From an uncultured Lachnospiraceae bacterium (lineage in GTDB: Bacteria > Bacillota > Clostridia > Lachnospirales > Lachnospiraceae), in NCBI GenBank assembly GCA_910586315.1, contig CAJUIP010000015.1:1-64000 (forward strand): a DNA stretch of 64,000 nt, in the 5' to 3' direction. Every line of letters starts with the position of its first letter. Position 1 is the first letter of the stretch. The notes below the pieces were generated by a model. The model was not told the origin of the DNA. It did no database searches and worked only from the letters and a program-made list of their open reading frames with translations. Both the position numbers and the translations under genes were made by a program. Of this stretch, positions 36,741 to 45,600 are shown piece by piece.

Positions 36741-36887
36741 GGAAAACATATCAAAGGTAAGGTGTCTCATGCGTCTGGAGCTCTATGAGAAGGCAGAAGC
36801 GCTGTGGATGTTAAGCAGCTGATGAATACCGGCTGTGAATTTATGCGCGACCTGTATGGCAGGAAGCGTTATCGGCCGAAAAACAGG

Positions 36888-36915
36888 AGAGGTCCTTTGG
36901 AGGGCCTCTTCTGCT
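36888..36915. terminator. Convergent terminator
   Basis: AGAGGTCC pairs with GGGCCTCT around TTTGGA, with a T-rich stretch to the right (CTGCTTTCT). It lies between the plus-strand flavoprotein gene and the minus-strand LysR gene. Confidence 0.6.
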
Positions 36916-36929
36916 TTCTATAATTATTC

Positions 36930-37811
36930 TTAGACTTGTCCGACTGCCATGAGAAACTGCAGAAGCTCCCTGGAGGGAGTTTTGGAATAGATCAGTCCAT
37001 AAGGTATTGTATCATTTCCTTCCAGGGGAAGTGTCTTCAGCAGCGGATGGACATTTTTCCAGCACTCCGCGGAAAGCATGAGGTCATCGGAAGAAACCAG
37101 TTGATTAAAAAGCGCAATATCCGTATAGTCAACGCCTCTCAGACGGATCTGGGTATGCTCTTTTTCCAGAAAATCCCAGATTGGGTCTGCATAATTGGTC
37201 AGCCCACGGCTGGGGAGGATCAGGGTCCTGCCATGCAGGTCTTCCCATGTCAGACATTCTTTATCTGCCAGGGAATGCATGTTGGAACAGGAAATGCACA
37301 TGGGAAGGTCTTTTAAGTGGAAGGAATTGTAGCGGTCTCCCCAATGGGAAGTATCATACGGACAGGAAATAAGATCGATCTTGTTTCCAAGATGATCCAG
37401 GATATCCAGAAAAGCAGGAACCGTATCTTCAAAGGGAACAATTTCCAGACGGAAATTGGGGTGGAGCTTTGCGGCGTGTCCCCATTGTTCCAAAAGAATT
37501 TCAGCCGGATTCATCAGGGAAATTCCGATATGGATCACATGCTCCTGGCGGTTTTCCAGTTCCCGCGCTTTCTGAAGGACGGTATTGGAGTGACGGATCA
37601 TCTTTTTTGCCTCGGCATAAAGTAACTTCCCCGCCTCTGTCAGTTCCAGTCCCTGGGTACTCCGGTGAAAGAGCTTTACGTCCAGGTGGCTCTCTAAGAG
37701 ATTGATCTGTTTTGTCACCGCATTGGCAGAGATATAGAGCTTGTCTGCGGCCTTTAAGAAGCTGCCGCTGTCTGCAGCCTGAATAAAGGTGTCTAAATGG
37801 CGGTTATACAT
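36930..37811 (-). CDS. LysR-family transcriptional regulator
   Basis: 293 residues from ATG 37811, nine bases after AGGAG; an ATG two codons earlier overlaps the site. Winged HTH: LDTFIQAADSGSFLKAADKLYISANAVTKQINLLESHLDVKLFHRSTQGLELTEAGK. The effector domain matches that of the LysR at 20448 in layout (IGISLMNPAEILLEQW, IVPFEDT). It is divergent from the hydrolase-flavodoxin operon at 37935, with 123 bases between starts, the classic layout of a LysR regulator and its target. Confidence 0.92.
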   Translation of the reverse strand: MYNRHLDTFIQAADSGSFLKAADKLYISANAVTKQINLLESHLDVKLFHRSTQGLELTEAGKLLYAEAKKMIRHSNTVLQKARELENRQEHVIHIGISLMNPAEILLEQWGHAAKLHPNFRLEIVPFEDTVPAFLDILDHLGNKIDLISCPYDTSHWGDRYNSFHLKDLPMCISCSNMHSLADKECLTWEDLHGRTLILPSRGLTNYADPIWDFLEKEHTQIRLRGVDYTDIALFNQLVSSDDLMLSAECWKNVHPLLKTLPLEGNDTIPYGLIYSKTPSRELLQFLMAVGQV

Positions 37812-37934
37812 GCTCATCTTCTCCTTTCTGCTCACACCCCCCGGTTGGAACTATTATAGCTTTTTTCTCGTTCCATTTCAAGAATTTTTCCGTTACTATA
37901 AAAGCAGAGAACAGTAACCAAAAAGGAGGCACTT

Positions 37935-39200
37935 ATGAGAAACAAGAAATGGATAAGGATAGCCGCGGCGGCTGCAGCGGTGGCGATGTTTGCGGCCGGC
38001 TGCGGAAACAGTGCGGGGACGGCACAGAGTACGGCAGAGGTCCAGAGTACAGCAGCGGCCCAGAGTACGGGGACGGGACAGAGTACGGCAGCGGCACAGA
38101 ATACGACAGCGGCCCAGATGGAAGGCAGCAGCGAGGCGGAAACGGAAATGTCCGGCGGGGAAAGCGGCGAAAAGGCAGCCGGCAGCACAGGAATTGACAC
38201 TGCGGGAGCTGAGAGTGCGCTTGTGATTGCCGAGCAGGGTATTTTTTCCGCAGGCGGAATTACCGTCACTTCCGACGGAACCTTCGATCCGGAAAATCAG
38301 TGGGAGGAAAGCGGTGCAGGGCAGACGGCCCATGTAGATCACGCCAATGTTTTTTATCAGATTCCGGCAGGGGAAACCGGGCTTCCCATGGTATTCCTCC
38401 ATGGATACGGGCAGTCCCGCATGGGCTGGATGACGACCCCGGACGGACGGGAAGGCTGGTCGGATCTGTTCCTGCGAATGGGCCACAGCGTATTCCTGAT
38501 CGACGAGCCGAGACGCGGAGAGGCGGGTGCTACTTCCGTCAGCGGAGACATCAGCACCAAAACTCTGGATCAGCGGTGGTACACACAGTTCCGCATCGGC
38601 CGGTGGGAAAATGGGAAGTCGGTCGCCAATGAAGGTTCCCAGTTCCCCAATGACGATGCATCTGTGGATCAGTTTTTCCGTCAGATGACGCCGGATACAG
38701 GAATGACCTCGGATATGGGGGCGGATTTTGACAATGAAACCGTAGCGCAGGCGTTGGCGGCAACGATTGACGAAGTTTACGAGAGAACCGGAAAGGATTC
38801 TATTCTGGTAACACATTCCCAGGGCGGCGGTCCGGGCTGGACAGCAGCGAACGATACCGATCACATTGCGGCGATTGTGGCAATCGAGCCGGGCGGAGCG
38901 CCGGGAGCAGATTCGGCTGATTTCAAGGCCGTAACGGAAAAGAACATTCCTGTTGTGTTCTATTTTGGCGACTACATTGACAATGGGGATCCGGCGATCC
39001 AGGCAACCGGTATGTGGCAGGCGATGAGACAGGCATGTTACGATTTTGCGGACGCCTATGCTGCCCTGGGAGGAAATTGTACCGTGGTGGATCTCCCCAA
39101 AGAAGGGATTACCGGAAATGATCACTTTATGTTCCAGGATCTGAATAACGATGTGATTGCCAATCATGTGGAGAACTGGATTCAGGAAAACGTGCAGTAA
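37935..39200 (+). CDS. Alpha/beta-hydrolase lipoprotein with repeat linker
   Basis: 421 residues, ATG after AAAGGAGG. Signal MRNKKWIRIAAAAAAVAMFAAGC (lipobox). Residues 26-60 are a low-complexity linker of AQST/AAQST units encoded by imperfect 15- to 18-base repeats. The hydrolase has PMVFLHGYGQSRMGW (oxyanion), SILVTHSQGGGPGW (nucleophile), VVFYFGDYIDNG (acid region) and TGNDHFMFQDLNN (histidine). The triad looks complete. It heads a three-gene operon with two flavodoxins, divergent from LysR. Substrate unknown. Confidence 0.88.
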   Translation: MRNKKWIRIAAAAAAVAMFAAGCGNSAGTAQSTAEVQSTAAAQSTGTGQSTAAAQNTTAAQMEGSSEAETEMSGGESGEKAAGSTGIDTAGAESALVIAEQGIFSAGGITVTSDGTFDPENQWEESGAGQTAHVDHANVFYQIPAGETGLPMVFLHGYGQSRMGWMTTPDGREGWSDLFLRMGHSVFLIDEPRRGEAGATSVSGDISTKTLDQRWYTQFRIGRWENGKSVANEGSQFPNDDASVDQFFRQMTPDTGMTSDMGADFDNETVAQALAATIDEVYERTGKDSILVTHSQGGGPGWTAANDTDHIAAIVAIEPGGAPGADSADFKAVTEKNIPVVFYFGDYIDNGDPAIQATGMWQAMRQACYDFADAYAALGGNCTVVDLPKEGITGNDHFMFQDLNNDVIANHVENWIQENVQ

Positions 39201-39212
39201 AGGAGACGGAGT

Positions 39213-39743
39213 ATGAAGGGGCTGATTGCGTATTATTCCAGACGGGGGCAGAATCTGGTAAATGGAACGGTCCAGAGCTTAAAAATGGGGAATACGGAGC
39301 TGGTGGCGGTGATTCTGCAGAAGATCACGGGAGCGGACTGCTTTCGGATTGAACCTGTGAAGGATTACCCGAGAGATTGTTATCGGTGTATGGATCTGGC
39401 AAGACAGGATTTGCAAAAAAACATGCGGCCGGCTTTGAAAAAATCTCTGGATAACATGGAAACCTACGATGTCATTTATCTGGGTTTTCCCAATTATTGG
39501 GGAACCATGCCGGCTCCGGTATTTTCCTTTCTGGAACAATATGATTTTGGCGGGAAAGTGATCCGTCCGTTTTGTACACACGAAAGCAGCGGCCTGGGAC
39601 ACAACATGGAGGATCTGAAAAGAATTTGTCCCACCGCCGAGATTGAGGAAGGATTTTCTGTCCGCGGTTCGGAAATACGCAGCGAGCTTGCTGCAATCGA
39701 GGAATGGGCATGTAAAACATCTGGTGCGGAAGCCAGAGTATGA
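39213..39743 (+). CDS. Cytoplasmic Flavodoxin_4 protein
   Basis: 176 residues. No signal peptide: the protein starts directly with GLIAYYSRRGQNLVNG. The inserted loop ends in GNTELVAVILQKITGADCFRIE, then VIYLGFPNYWGTMPAPVFSFLEQYDFGGKVIRPFCTHESSGLG. It carries all FMN loops. It starts 12 bases after the hydrolase stop. Of the flavodoxins here it is the one that would be able to take electrons from soluble donors. Confidence 0.88.
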   Translation: MKGLIAYYSRRGQNLVNGTVQSLKMGNTELVAVILQKITGADCFRIEPVKDYPRDCYRCMDLARQDLQKNMRPALKKSLDNMETYDVIYLGFPNYWGTMPAPVFSFLEQYDFGGKVIRPFCTHESSGLGHNMEDLKRICPTAEIEEGFSVRGSEIRSELAAIEEWACKTSGAEARV

Positions 39744-39804
39744 AAGAAATAGAAGGTGCCAAACAGTTACGGTTACTGATAGATTTATAGGAGGAGGAAC
39801 AGTT

Positions 39805-40743
39805 ATGGTGAATAATGAGAAAAATAGCTGCCATGCTCGCATGAGCGAACATTTGTCGACAAATGGTATCAAGCCGGCAGTCGAGATGAAGAAATATATT
39901 TGGAAATGGATGCTGGCAGTTTGTGTGCTGGCTGCCTGCATGGCATCTACTGCTTTTGCAGCGGGTTGGACGACCGGGCAGGGAGAAAACAGCTCCAGGT
40001 GGTGGTATGATCTGGGGAATGGGCAATATTATGGAAGTCCTGCATCAAAAGCGGAGTGGCAGTGGCTGGACGGAAACGGAGACGGCGTTGCGGAATGCTA
40101 TGCGTTTGACAGTGAGGGCTGGATGTATGCGGACGTGACTACGCCGGACGGTTATGCGGTCAATGCAGACGGAGCGTGGACCGTGGACGGCGCCGTACAG
40201 ACAATGACTGTGACAGCCGGATATGCCGGAACAGGGACGCAGGCACCACAGACAAATGCGGACAGGAAGCGTATCTTAATTGCTTACTTCTCCCATACCG
40301 GTACAACAGAGGAAGCTGCACAAAAGATACAGGCGGCGGCCGGAGGCGACCTGTTTGAGATTACGGTGACAAATTCCTATCCGTCAAGTTACCAGAGTAC
40401 CGTTGACCGGGCGCGGCAGGAGCTTGACCAGAACGCCAGACCAGAGCTGTCTTCCAGGGTGGAAAACATGGAGGATTACGATGTGATCCTGTTGGGGTAT
40501 CCGATCTGGTGGCATACGGCTCCTATGGCGGTTGATACATTTCTGGAGTCTTATGATCTGAGCGGAAAGGTGATACTGCCTTTCTGCACCAGCGGCGGCA
40601 GCAGCATTGAGGAAAGCATGCCGGATATCCGCAGCCTGGGGCAGAGCCGCGGGGCATCGGTTGGCAGCGGACTGACGGCGAACTCGCTGGATCGCGAAAA
40701 GATTGTGGAGTGGCTGGGTGAGAATGGAGTTTTGCAGGAATAG
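39805..40743 (+). CDS. Secreted flavodoxin with wall-binding repeats
   Basis: 312 residues from ATG 39805, after GGAGGAGGAAC; the longer frame overlaps the preceding gene. A hydrophobic segment (WMLAVCVLAACMASTAFA-A, about residues 35-53) is a Sec signal with a long positively charged lead. Residues 60-130 contain cell-wall-binding-type repeats rich in W, Y and G (SRWWYDLGNGQYYG, EWQWLDGNGDGVAECYAFDSEGWMYAD). The C-terminal flavodoxin has ILIAYFSHTGTTEEAAQKI and VILLGYPIWWHTAPMAVDTFLE. The protein would be exported and held on the wall, another extracellular flavodoxin in this cluster. Confidence 0.87.
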   Translation: MVNNEKNSCHARMSEHLSTNGIKPAVEMKKYIWKWMLAVCVLAACMASTAFAAGWTTGQGENSSRWWYDLGNGQYYGSPASKAEWQWLDGNGDGVAECYAFDSEGWMYADVTTPDGYAVNADGAWTVDGAVQTMTVTAGYAGTGTQAPQTNADRKRILIAYFSHTGTTEEAAQKIQAAAGGDLFEITVTNSYPSSYQSTVDRARQELDQNARPELSSRVENMEDYDVILLGYPIWWHTAPMAVDTFLESYDLSGKVILPFCTSGGSSIEESMPDIRSLGQSRGASVGSGLTANSLDREKIVEWLGENGVLQE

Positions 40744-40776
40744 GTCGTAATTTGAAAATATTGGCGAGAGGTTGGG

Positions 40777-40818
40777 ACAAGTGCAGGCCAAAGGCTTTGG
40801 CGCTGCACTTGTTTCTCT
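40777..40818 (+). terminator. Strong terminator of the 37935-40743 operon
   Basis: ACAAGTGCAG-GCCAAA (40777-40792) pairs with TTTGGC-g-CTGCACTTGT (40796-40812), then TTCTCT. The stem is 16 bp with one bulged base. Confidence 0.85.
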
Positions 40819-40876
40819 GATAATAAGTTTTGGAATGAATGTCCGGCGGTATACCAGGGGCTCGAAATCCCTGAAA

Positions 40877-41272
40877 TTACAGTTCTTTTTTGTTCTCAGA
40901 GCCCGGAGTGGTGACAATTACTTTTTCAGGGGTTATGATAAGGGCTCCTTTTGCCGTTGCGGCGCCGTTGAACATTTTTTCCACCATGGCTTTAAAGGCA
41001 TCGACAACAGGGCCCTCGGTCACGTATTCAGCTTTGCCTTTAATCTGGTATCCTTCCAGATTTTTGGCATCATATGCGGAAACGGCAATCCTGCCGCCAT
41101 TTGCGGTGATATTTTTTAATGTGGCTGCAAGAAAAACATCCCCTACAAGGAGCTTTCCGTCTTCAGTGACATCCTTAAAAGCGACCGGAACCACATTGGG
41201 CTCATTGTCAAGGCAGGTGGCTAAATCCCACATATTCTCTTTCAGCAGTTTTGTTACATTTTCATTCAGCAT
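40877..41272 (-). CDS. Pyridoxamine-5'-phosphate-oxidase-like flavin-binding protein
   Basis: 131 residues, split-barrel fold of the PNPOx-like family: ENMWDLATCLDNEPNVVPVAFKDV, GKLLVGDVFLAATLKNI, ISAYDAKNLEGYQIKGKAEYVTEG. Small members of this type bind FMN, F420 or heme. A GAGGAAAATTT site precedes the start. It is divergent from an HxlR regulator, 210 bases away, which is the usual arrangement for a regulator and its reductase target. Confidence 0.82.
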   Translation of the reverse strand: MLNENVTKLLKENMWDLATCLDNEPNVVPVAFKDVTEDGKLLVGDVFLAATLKNITANGGRIAVSAYDAKNLEGYQIKGKAEYVTEGPVVDAFKAMVEKMFNGAATAKGALIITPEKVIVTTPGSENKKEL

Positions 41273-41482
41273 AAATTTTCCTCCTCGAAAAAATAATATT
41301 TATTTGATGATGCTATTATAGAAAACAGACTTATAAAGAACAAGATATTAAGAAATTTATTATAAGCTATTAAATTTCATAGTAACTTGTAAAAATATAG
41401 AAATAGACATATAATGAGAGAGAAGCAAGGCAGGCCGATTGCCCGAAAGATAACTGTATAAAAGAGAAATGAGGAGGAGACT
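41273..41482. promoter_or_regulatory. Divergent promoter region
   Basis: AT-rich spacer between the PNPOx-like and HxlR genes, with ribosome sites at both ends (CCTCCTC on the left, GGAGGAG on the right). HxlR-type control of both genes is likely, but no clear palindrome stands out. Confidence 0.5.
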
Positions 41483-41872
41483 ATGTATCAGAAAAAAATG
41501 GACCAGGATATCCGCTGTCCTCTGGAATATGGGCTTGAAATTTTCGGCGGGAAATGGAAGCCCAGGATCATCTGTGTACTCAATGAGAAGAAGGTTCTGC
41601 GCTATAGCGGAATTAGGAAAGAAATGACAAATATTACGGATGCGGTTCTGGCAGCTGCGTTGAAAGAATTGATCCGGGACGATATGGTAGAGAGAAAATC
41701 CTATGACGAGGTGCCGCCCAGGGTGGAGTACAGTCTGACAGAGAAGGGAATTTCCGTGGTTCCTATTTTGCAGAGTATCTGTGCCTGGTCAGGAATCTTC
41801 CGCAAAAGCGATGGTGACCATGTGCTGGCCCAGTGCGAGAAATGTGATTATAATGGGGCAGAAAAATCGTGA
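41483..41872 (+). CDS. HxlR-family transcriptional regulator
   Basis: 129 residues. The winged-helix core reads CPLEYGLEIFGGKWKPRIICVLNEKKVLRYSGIRKEMTNITDAVLAAALKELIRDDMVERKSYDEVPPRVEYSLTEKG, the HxlR/DUF24 pattern. C13 near the start corresponds to the redox or electrophile-sensing cysteine of HypR/YodB-type members, and a second pair (CEKC) lies at the tail. A quinone or disulfide stress sensor would fit the flavoprotein neighbourhood; that is inference. Confidence 0.88.
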   Translation: MYQKKMDQDIRCPLEYGLEIFGGKWKPRIICVLNEKKVLRYSGIRKEMTNITDAVLAAALKELIRDDMVERKSYDEVPPRVEYSLTEKGISVVPILQSICAWSGIFRKSDGDHVLAQCEKCDYNGAEKS

Positions 41873-42051
41873 AGCGTCAGTGAGCAGTGTGATCAGCCAG
41901 TTCAGAAAAAAGCTGGATCCGGCAAATTCTGTCTGTTACAGTGCCGTTGACAAATGTAGATTAAAATGGGTATACTTAAAAGTGGTTAGCGGCAACTAAT
42001 ATAAAGGAAGCCGCTTTGATTAAAATAGTGAGTTAGTGTGTGCTAATCTAT

Positions 42052-42085
42052 TCAATAGAAAACCCAAAGTGGACACTTTCTATTG
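42052..42085. promoter_or_regulatory. Nested palindromes before the metal-binding protein
   Basis: CAATAGAAA (42052-42060) and TTTCTATTG (42077-42085) are exact inverted arms. Inside them AAAGTG-GA-CACTTT is a second palindrome. A metal-responsive repressor site is plausible, 30 bases before the start codon. Confidence 0.5.
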
Positions 42086-42115
42086 TCTGATATCAGGAAA
42101 AAAGGAGGATGCTTT

Positions 42116-42370
42116 ATGGTGAAGATCACGGCAGGAATAGAAGGAATGGCGTGTGGTATGTGCGAGGCACATATCAATGAGGCAGTAAGGAATGCTTTTC
42201 AGGTAAAGAAGGTGACAAGTTCACATACAAAGAAGCAGACGGTTATCCTTGCGGAAAAAGACATCCCGGAGCAGGTACTGAAACATGTGGTGGCAAAAGC
42301 AGGATACGATGTCGTATCCGTCAGCAGTGAGCCATATGAGAAGAAAGGGCTGTTCGGATCATTCAGGTGA
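42116..42370 (+). CDS. Heavy-metal-associated (HMA) domain protein
   Basis: 84 residues, ATG after AAAGGAGG. A ferredoxin-like HMA fold with the metal-binding motif GMACGMCEAH near residues 10-19, then HINEAVRNAF and KAGYDVVSV. Such proteins carry Cu(I) or other soft metals. No P-type ATPase or CsoR gene lies next to it, so its partner is elsewhere or lost. The C-terminus (SEPYEKKGLFGSFR) extends past the usual domain end. Confidence 0.8.
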   Translation: MVKITAGIEGMACGMCEAHINEAVRNAFQVKKVTSSHTKKQTVILAEKDIPEQVLKHVVAKAGYDVVSVSSEPYEKKGLFGSFR

Positions 42371-42461
42371 TGCCATGCAGATGAAAAGTTTTCAGGGCAT
42401 CCTGATTGCGCCGACTTTCACGGCGGCTGGCAGCCTGTCCGGCAGGCTGAGGATACGAATT

Positions 42462-42628
42462 ATGGAACTTTCATAGTAAACCCCCATGCCTGCCATCAGG
42501 CACCACCATGAATGAAAGGGGGTTACTATGAGCCTCCGGCGGATGTGCAGAAAACGGGAGTGGAAGATGTCACTTCGTGACCCCGCTTTCGCACAGTTCA
42601 GCGCCGGAGCGCTGAACTTTCATAGTAA
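42462..42628. repeat. Intergenic hairpin element, copy B
   Basis: GAACTTTCATAGTAAA occurs at both ends. Inside are TCATAGTAAACCCCC with its inverse GGGGGTTACTATGA, a GTCAC/GTGAC hairpin within GGAAGATGTCACTTCGTGAC, and a perfect AGTTCAGCGC/GCGCTGAACT palindrome (42595-42618). Related modules occur at 35282 and 51781. Confidence 0.65.
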
Positions 42629-42629
42629 A

Positions 42630-45600
42630 TCAAACATGGTCGAATATTTGGTCCAGGGCCTGCATTAAAACGCCAATATCCAGCGGTTTTGCGATATGGC
42701 CGTTCATCCCGCTGTGCAAGGCTTCCTGCTTATCCTCCTCAAAGGCGTTGGCGGTCAGCGCCAAAATAGGGATCGAGGCCAAAACAGGATCTTCCAGTCT
42801 GCGGATTGTCCTGGCCGCTTCGTAACCGTTCATCACCGGCATCTGAATATCCATCAGGACGATTTGATAGTATCCCGGCACGGCAGCTTTCAGCCTATCT
42901 ACAGCAACCTGCCCATTTTCAGCGATCTCCACAGAAAAGCCGGCCTCCTCCAGAAGAGTCTTTGCAATCTCCTGATTCAGTTCATTGTCCTCCACCAGCA
43001 GGATGCGGCCTGAACGGGAAACGCCCATCCTTTCCGCCTCTGTCTTTTGCAGTTTATCCGCATTTACAATAGAGCTAAGGCACCTGTGAAGTTCAGTGAA
43101 GAACAGCGGCTTGCCGCAAAACGCAGTCACGCCGGCTTCGCGGGCCTCATCCTCAATATCAGACCAATCGTAAGCGGAGAGGATAATAATCGGAACGTCC
43201 TTCCCCATTTCCTGACGGATTTTCCGGGCGGTCTCCACACCGTTCATATCAGGTAAGATCCAATCAAGGATATAGACAAAATACGGTTCATTCCGCAGGA
43301 CTGCCTGACGAGTCCGCAGGACCGCCTCTTTCCCGGACATGGTCCATTCCGCGCAAAGCCCCATCTGCCTGAGCATCGACGTTACGCTGTCGCAGGTGGC
43401 GAAATCGTCATCCACCACCAACGCCCGGATATCTTTTAACTCCGGTATATCCTGCGGGACTTTCTCGCCGTCGTGCAGGCGGAGTGTGAGAGACACCGAA
43501 CATTCGGTCCCCATGCCCGGACGGCTCTCCACCGTGATTGTGCCATTCATCATGTCCACGATGTTTTTCGTGATTGCCATACCAAGACCGGTTCCCTGAA
43601 TCCCGCTGGCGGTGGTATTGCGTTCCCGTTCAAAGGATTCAAAGATATGGGATACAAACTCTTTGCTCATGCCAATGCCTGTATCCTTGATGTGGAACTC
43701 ATAATTTGCGAACCCTTTCGGAGCGCCTGGCTTCTCTATGATTTTCAGACTGACCATACCACCGACCGGTGTATATTTTATGGAGTTGTCCAACAGGTTC
43801 AAAAGGGCCTGGCTCAGCCGCAGCCGGTCGCAGCAAATTTCCTCATGCTGGATATCCACGGCATCCATATACAATTCTAACTGTTTGGCATGCACACTCC
43901 CCTGGATGATGTTTCGAAGCTCATGCAGGATATCCGGCAGGCTGCAGGGCTCTTCCGTCAGATGGAGTTTGCCGCTTTCAATATGACTCATATCCAGCAC
44001 GTTGTTGATCAAACCAAGCAAATGGTTTCCGGAAGTCAGAATCTTTTTCAGATATTCAGCCACCTGCTCCCGATGGTCTAAGTGGGCGATTGCCAGGGTT
44101 GTGAAACCGATAATGGCGTTCATGGGGGTACGGATATCGTGGCTCATATTGGAGAGGAAAGCGCTCTTGGCTTTGCTGGCCCGGTTCGCCTGGGCCAGCG
44201 CATCCTCAAGAATGGCGTTTTTCTCCCGGTCAGCGCGGGTTTCCTCATCCACGCTTCGGAAGCCTAAGACAACACCGCGGTCTTCCTTCCACGACCCCAC
44301 GCGGGCAACCTTCATCTGGAAATACCGCAGCTTACCGCAGCAGACCGTGCGGTAATTAACAGAGCAAATCGGCTTATCTGTCAGCCTCTCCTCTAAATAC
44401 TTACGGGATGTCGCCTGCCGTAAAATTTCCTTGTCATCATCGTAAACGCCGGTCTCGATATAGCGGCCTATGCACTCCTTCATGGAGAGCTTGCCGGTAA
44501 AGAGCGATTCCAAGATTCCGTTTTCACATTCACCAAGGCGCAAAGCCCGTCCTTCCCCTGTAACCAGATCAAAAAAGCAGACAAGGCTGTATTCCACACC
44601 CAGAGCAGAGAGCAGCTCCATCTGGCGGCGTTCCGCCTCCTGCCGCTCCCGTTCCTCCTGGAGCTTCTGAACAGTGCAGTCCAGCAGATACCGTTGGTAG
44701 AACCGCTTTCCATCCTCTTCCATGAGCTTGATGCTGCCCATGACGTGAATGATCTCCCCGTCCCCGTGCCGGACGCGGTATTCGATGTTAACGTTGTCGC
44801 CCAAATTTCTCAGCGACTGGATTTTTTCCCTCAGTATGGGTTTGTCCTCATCAAGAACCGATTGGGCAATCATGTCGAATCCGTCCAGTTCCAACGCTTC
44901 CTGGGAATCATAGCCCAAAATTTCCAGAGCGGCCCGGTTGACGCTGATGATGTGGGAGCCGTCCACGGAATGGCACATAATTCCGCAGTCCATAGAAGTG
45001 AAGATCGTTTCAAGCGTCTGATTTTTACGGATCAGCTCCTGAGCGTAAGCATGTTCCTGCGTCATGTCAATGGCGATGCCCACAGTCCCCATGACACTGC
45101 CGTCCAGATCGTACAACGGCGACTTGTAGGTAGTGAGAATCCGCTGTTCCCCTCCGGCCTGGATGACTTCCCTGGAAACATGAGTTTTCCTGTCCTCCAT
45201 GACGATGCGTTCTGACTCGATGCAGGCCGGGTCGTCCTGCTCCACGTCCCAGATATAGGCGTGTCCACGGCCCTCCACCTGTTTTTTGGACTTGCTGACC
45301 GTGGCGCAGAAACTGTCGTTCACCTTTTCATGAATGCCGTATTTGTCCTTGTACCAGACCAGATCCGGCGAGCTGTTAATGGCGGCCTCCAGATACTGAC
45401 TGGTCTGCCAGTGGTCCTTGCGCTCCTTGTAATTTTGCTGCCAGCGCAGAAAGTGAAACCGCAGTTCGGAATCGGGCATAGGCAGCGTCCAGATATCTGT
45501 AATCGCAGGCAGAAGAGGAGCCAAATACTCTGACTGGCTTTGTTTGATCAACAGAATCAGTTCTGTTTCCCGCCCCTTTTTTGTTGTCAGCAGTCCCGCA

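Noticed and set aside
38010..38120. Short repeated units resembling a CRISPR or minisatellite
   Set aside because: The 15- to 18-base units are in frame and encode the AQST-rich linker of a lipoprotein; there are no spacers.
37896..39167. 423-codon open frame on the minus strand
   Set aside because: It mirrors the alpha/beta-hydrolase lipoprotein gene; the plus strand has signal peptide, triad and ribosome site.
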